A stretch of DNA of 8,419 bases from Bacillota bacterium (GTDB taxonomy: Bacteria; Bacillota; Clostridia; DSM-8532): NCBI GenBank assembly GCA_023426765.1, contig JAEZBW010000357.1, forward strand, positions 1-8,419, read 5' to 3'. This document shows positions 6,183-8,419 of the stretch, piece after piece. The notes below the pieces were generated by a model. That model was not told the origin of the DNA, searched no databases, and saw only the letters and a list, made by a program, of their open reading frames with translations. Both the position numbers and the translations under genes were made by a program. Position 1 is the stretch's first letter. Each line of letters begins with the position of its first letter.

Positions 6183-6655
6183 TTACAGTTCACTTGCCAT
6201 CACCTCCCGCATTGATTTCCTCGAATCGAGAGGAATGATATATGCATTATGAATTATTCGATCCATAATTGCATCGGCCAGGGTCGGATCCGGGAACAGT
6301 TCATACCATTGGGTATGAGACACTTGCCCAGCCATAATGGTTGAGGCTTTGTGATATCGGCTTTCAATGATTTCAAGAATATCCCGGCTTTCATCTAGTG
6401 TATAGGATTTAAGTCCGATATCATCAAGGATTAGGAGCTTGATTTTCAGTAACTGGGACATATACTTGGAATACCGGTGTTCTGCTTTTGCATCCTGTAT
6501 TTCAAGCAAAAGTTCCGGCATACGGAAGAATCTGACGGTGTGCCCTTGGCGGCAAGCACTATTACCAAGCGCGCATGCCAAAAAACTTTTGCCTGAGCCT
6601 GTTTTGCCGGATATGATGACATTCAGGTATTGGTGAATATATGTACCTGTTGAAA
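6183..6655 (-). pseudogene. istB: istB, 5'-truncated by insertion of an IS1634-like element
   Basis: About 156 codons of an IS21-family helper ATPase remain of the usual 240-260. The reading frame continues from the insertion junction: the first bases give STGTYIHQYLNVIISGKTGSGKSF, containing the complete Walker A motif GKTGSGKS. It continues with ACALGNSACRQG, a Walker B LLILDDIGL, and the typical IstB ending MDRIIHNAYIIPLDSRKSMRE. IstB binds target DNA, oligomerises with ATP and stimulates the IstA transposase. The frame upstream meets a TAG (6659-6657) within the inserted element, so no start codon with a ribosome binding site precedes the Walker A. A possible TTG start at 6581 would lie after the Walker A and give a dead ATPase. 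Some 80-100 N-terminal residues are missing and expected on the far side of the insertion. Confidence 0.88.
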
Positions 6656-6682
6656 CCTAAATCCCCGGAATTTATAACGATG
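6656..6682 (+). repeat. left terminal inverted repeat of the IS1634-like element
   Basis: It begins CCTAAATCCCCGGAA and ends ACGATG; paired with the reverse complement of 8393-8419 it matches at 21 of 27 positions, with both tips (CCTAA and ACGATG) identical. The transposase stop TAA (6674-6672) lies inside this repeat. Confidence 0.85.
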
Positions 6683-8288
6683 GAGGTTCCACTCCCATCG
6701 CTTTAAAAATGGCCTGCTGTTTCTCGGTAACCTCACCCAGTATACGGCCATAACCAGGGGCTTCAAACAGCTCAATTGTATCCAGTTCATCCAGCAATCC
6801 TTGCAGAGTCCAACTTTCAAAAAGCTTGGCGTCCTGCATTTTCTTTTTCACGTAAGAAAGATAGATGAGCGCAATAAATTCGATAAACAGCTTACCATTC
6901 AGAGATAATTCCGATGAAACTTGCATTCTGCGGAAGTTAAGCCGTTCTTTGAGATTACCGAAGGCCTTCTCAACTATGTCCTTACTCCGATACAGTGATA
7001 ATGCTTCAGTGGGGTCTTTGACTTCGTTGGATAGCAAGGCGAAGTATCCGTAGTTCCTGGCTTCCTCGCGCATCACATCTTCTCTGGGTGTAATCTTCAA
7101 GCCTCGGATTGGGGTCTCAGTGATCTCAAAGTATTTGTCGTAGTCTTTAGCGCGATATTCACGTCGATTGCCCTCGTTAATATCATTGTAAAGGCTTGTC
7201 AGGTATTCGTTCATGTCAATTTGATCCTTCGCAGCCTTCTCGGGATTGTAATAAAGCATCAAATACGCTCTGCGCTTATCTTTAAAGACATCGCCTTTAT
7301 ACGGGCGGTCCTGTTCATACTCCCATTCTATTGTTTTGCACACGCCGTATGCTCCAAATTGCGTCTTTAGGTTCGACCAAAGCTTGAGATTTTCACGTTC
7401 AGCTTCCAAGGCTTCTTTCACGTATTTGAGCCCAAGCTTTACACCGATGACAAACTTCTGGTGATTCTTATACAGTTCATTAATATTTTTTTTACTGTAA
7501 AAGCCTCGATCCAGAATGACATTGACTTTGCGATAGCCCATGACATCAAATTCGTGCATCAGTTGCTTCACAGTTTTTACATCGCTGATATTACCAGGGA
7601 GTTTGCGGTAATAAAAAGGCAATCCGGATTCTTCGCCAAAAAGAAGAGCCAGATTGATCTGCGGCAAGTGATCATTTTCCTTGTTCTTTCCGTTCTTGAC
7701 CTGCTTCAATACTTCGGAGTAACTTGAGATCGTAGTGATGTCAAATGCCCAATACTCTTTCTCAATTCGGCGCTTGCCTTGTTTTTCAAAAAACGATACA
7801 CGCTCTTTTTCTTCAATGGACTGAAATAACTCACTGCTCCGTTGTGATGGAATATCCTTTCCATGCGGATGAATATGAAGCCGCTGCCAGTGAGAGAACC
7901 GGCTTAAGGAGTTATTTTCCTCCAGAATGAGGTAGTACGCTAAAGAAAGTATCTTTTTATAAGTGTCGGGGAAGCAGGCTTTCAAATCTGCTTCAACCCC
8001 AGTCAGCTTGCCAATCTGATCAAAGAGATAGCTTGCTCCATAGAAGCTTCTTTGTGTTTTGTTTATCGGCACTGGGCCAGGCTTGGGTTCTGACGGTTGC
8101 TCCACCGTTTTGCTGTTCTTTTTGTACGCCCTCGTCGGAATAATATCTCCAGTATCTGGATCCACCTTGCCGAGAAGTGTCCGTTTTGCTCGGGACTGCT
8201 GTTTTTCTTTGTCCCAATAGGGCATATTATCATAGGCGTATCTGATACCGGTTTTCTTACTTGTTTGATAAACAATTGACACAACCAT
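6672..8288 (-). CDS. IS4/IS1634-family DDE transposase
   Basis: The enzyme cuts and joins the element's ends. Counting from the upstream ATG (8294) it has 540 residues, normal for the IS1634 group; from the preferred ATG 8288 it has 538. I prefer 8288 because GAGG (8298-8295) touches the 8294 codon but lies 6 nt from 8288. The catalytic triad is visible in the longer numbering: D185 (YWAFDITT), D262 (VILDRGFYSKKN) and E442. E442 lies in the YREK signature, here Y435, K438 in place of Arg, E442 and K449 (YRSKDIVEKAFGNLK). An insertion domain of beta-rich sequence lies between D262 and E442, as in other IS4-superfamily enzymes. The N-terminal 100 residues resemble the DNA-binding part (YWDKEKQQSRAKRTLLGKVDPDTG). 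The frame is intact, so the element may be active. Confidence 0.93.
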   Translation of the reverse strand: MVVSIVYQTSKKTGIRYAYDNMPYWDKEKQQSRAKRTLLGKVDPDTGDIIPTRAYKKNSKTVEQPSEPKPGPVPINKTQRSFYGASYLFDQIGKLTGVEADLKACFPDTYKKILSLAYYLILEENNSLSRFSHWQRLHIHPHGKDIPSQRSSELFQSIEEKERVSFFEKQGKRRIEKEYWAFDITTISSYSEVLKQVKNGKNKENDHLPQINLALLFGEESGLPFYYRKLPGNISDVKTVKQLMHEFDVMGYRKVNVILDRGFYSKKNINELYKNHQKFVIGVKLGLKYVKEALEAERENLKLWSNLKTQFGAYGVCKTIEWEYEQDRPYKGDVFKDKRRAYLMLYYNPEKAAKDQIDMNEYLTSLYNDINEGNRREYRAKDYDKYFEITETPIRGLKITPREDVMREEARNYGYFALLSNEVKDPTEALSLYRSKDIVEKAFGNLKERLNFRRMQVSSELSLNGKLFIEFIALIYLSYVKKKMQDAKLFESWTLQGLLDELDTIELFEAPGYGRILGEVTEKQQAIFKAMGVEPPSL

Positions 8289-8294
8289 CACCAT

Positions 8295-8324
8295 CCTCGT
8301 TATATATTATATTATATAACGAGG
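8295..8324 (-). promoter_or_regulatory. palindrome covering the -10 box and ribosome binding site of the transposase gene
   Basis: Two perfect 12-bp arms, CCTCGTTATATA (8295-8306) and TATATAACGAGG (8313-8324), flank a 6-bp centre. On the minus strand the second arm ends in ACGAGG, the ribosome binding site. RNA entering from outside would form a 12-bp stem that hides this site, while RNA started at the element's own promoter (near 8299) lacks the first arm. This matches the fold-back protection known for IS10 and IS50; an operator role is an alternative. Confidence 0.6.
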
Positions 8325-8334
8325 AATATGTCAA
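8306..8334 (-). promoter_or_regulatory. perfect consensus sigma-A promoter of the transposase
   Basis: TTGACA (8334-8329), a 17-bp spacer and TATAAT (8311-8306) on the minus strand match the consensus at every base and in spacing. Transcription should start near 8299, leaving a leader of only about 10 nt before ATG 8288. Such strength is unusual for a transposase and suggests control after initiation. Confidence 0.85.
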
Positions 8335-8392
8335 GAAAAAATTGCTTGAAAACCCTAATTTTCAGCACTCTTCAGCATTTTTCGATCGGCCT

Positions 8393-8419
8393 CATCGTAA
8401 CATATTTCGGGAACTTAGG
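8393..8419 (-). repeat. right terminal inverted repeat of the IS1634-like element
   Basis: Read on the minus strand it begins CCTAAGTTCCCGAAA and ends ACGATG, pairing with 6656-6682. It is the very end of the window. Just inside it, two copies of TTCAGCA (8361-8367 and 8371-8377) lie 10 bp apart and may be subterminal contacts. Confidence 0.85.

Larger units (their letters stand above)
5698..6655 (-). mobile_element. IS21-like element, one end only (interrupted)
   Basis: The stretch carries the 3' part of istB, a small downstream ORF and a terminal array of 22-bp repeats, in the order expected for the istB side of an IS21-family element. Transcription is leftward. The outer tip is placed provisionally at 5698 (a TG dinucleotide shortly before the array), because IS21-type tips usually begin TG; the partner end is outside the window, so the boundary is uncertain by tens of bases. 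The element is broken at 6655/6656 by the next insertion sequence; istA and the 5' end of istB should lie beyond 8419. Confidence 0.75.
6656..8419 (-). mobile_element. IS4/IS1634-like insertion sequence, complete
   Basis: The element is 1,764 bp, bounded by imperfect inverted repeats (6656-6682 and 8393-8419, 21 of 27 bases matching), and carries one transposase gene read from right to left. Its left end cuts istB. Its right end coincides with the last base of the window, so the target-site duplication cannot be checked. The IS1634 group varies widely in duplication length. Confidence 0.85.

Noticed and set aside
6183..6581. A functional short IstB starting at TTG 6581
   Set aside because: It would begin after the Walker A motif, has no ribosome binding site and would lack ATP binding; the frame extends upstream to the insertion junction.
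6623..6820. Minus-strand open frame across the insertion junction
   Set aside because: It runs out of frame through the end of the transposase gene and the istB fragment; both have clear motifs in other frames.

Overview
The window looks like chromosomal DNA from a low-to-moderate GC Gram-positive bacterium (Bacillota; Clostridia or a Paenibacillus-like lineage). This rests on the gene types (an LplA/LplB/YtcP-type sugar ABC importer with a lipoprotein binding protein, a YesN/YesS-like AraC regulator, a PfkB sugar kinase), the GGAGG-like ribosome binding sites, the consensus sigma-A promoters and the AT-rich spacers. The genus cannot be fixed from the sequence alone.

Layout. 2-202 (+) is the C-terminal end of a PfkB/fructokinase-type sugar kinase, followed by a symmetrical hairpin at 240-282 that can end transcription from both sides. 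283-614 is non-coding; it holds a weak second hairpin and two direct repeats that resemble the tail of an old IS21-type element. 615-4282 (-) is a three-gene carbohydrate uptake operon, transcribed binding lipoprotein -> LplB-like permease -> YtcP-like permease. A 17-bp hairpin lies between the lipoprotein gene and the permeases. No ATPase gene is present, as is usual for this class. 4283-4806 is a divergent control region with two identical 12-bp palindromes, another inverted repeat, a good promoter for the regulator and a pair of 13-bp direct repeats over that promoter. 4825-5541 (+) is an AraC-type regulator that matches only the C-terminal part of the large membrane-bound YesS-like regulators, so its sensor half is absent.

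From about 5698 to the end the window is mobile DNA, one element nested in another. An IS21-like element contributes a terminal array of four 22-bp repeats, a small ORF of unknown function and the 3' two-thirds of istB. Its istB is cut at 6655/6656 by an IS4/IS1634-like element that runs from 6656 to the last base of the window (1,764 bp, 27-bp imperfect terminal inverted repeats). The missing half of istB, and istA, should lie beyond the window. The inner transposase has a perfect consensus promoter (TTGACA, 17 bp, TATAAT). A palindrome overlaps its -10 box and ends at the ribosome binding site; this arrangement should hide the start of translation in read-through RNA but not in RNA from the element's own promoter.

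Working picture: the AraC protein probably controls both itself and the divergent importer operon, whose sugar may feed a kinase such as the one at the left edge. The transported sugar cannot be deduced. No wholly new multi-gene system is evident; the less ordinary points are the headless regulator with its paired operator candidates and the fold-back arrangement at the transposase start.
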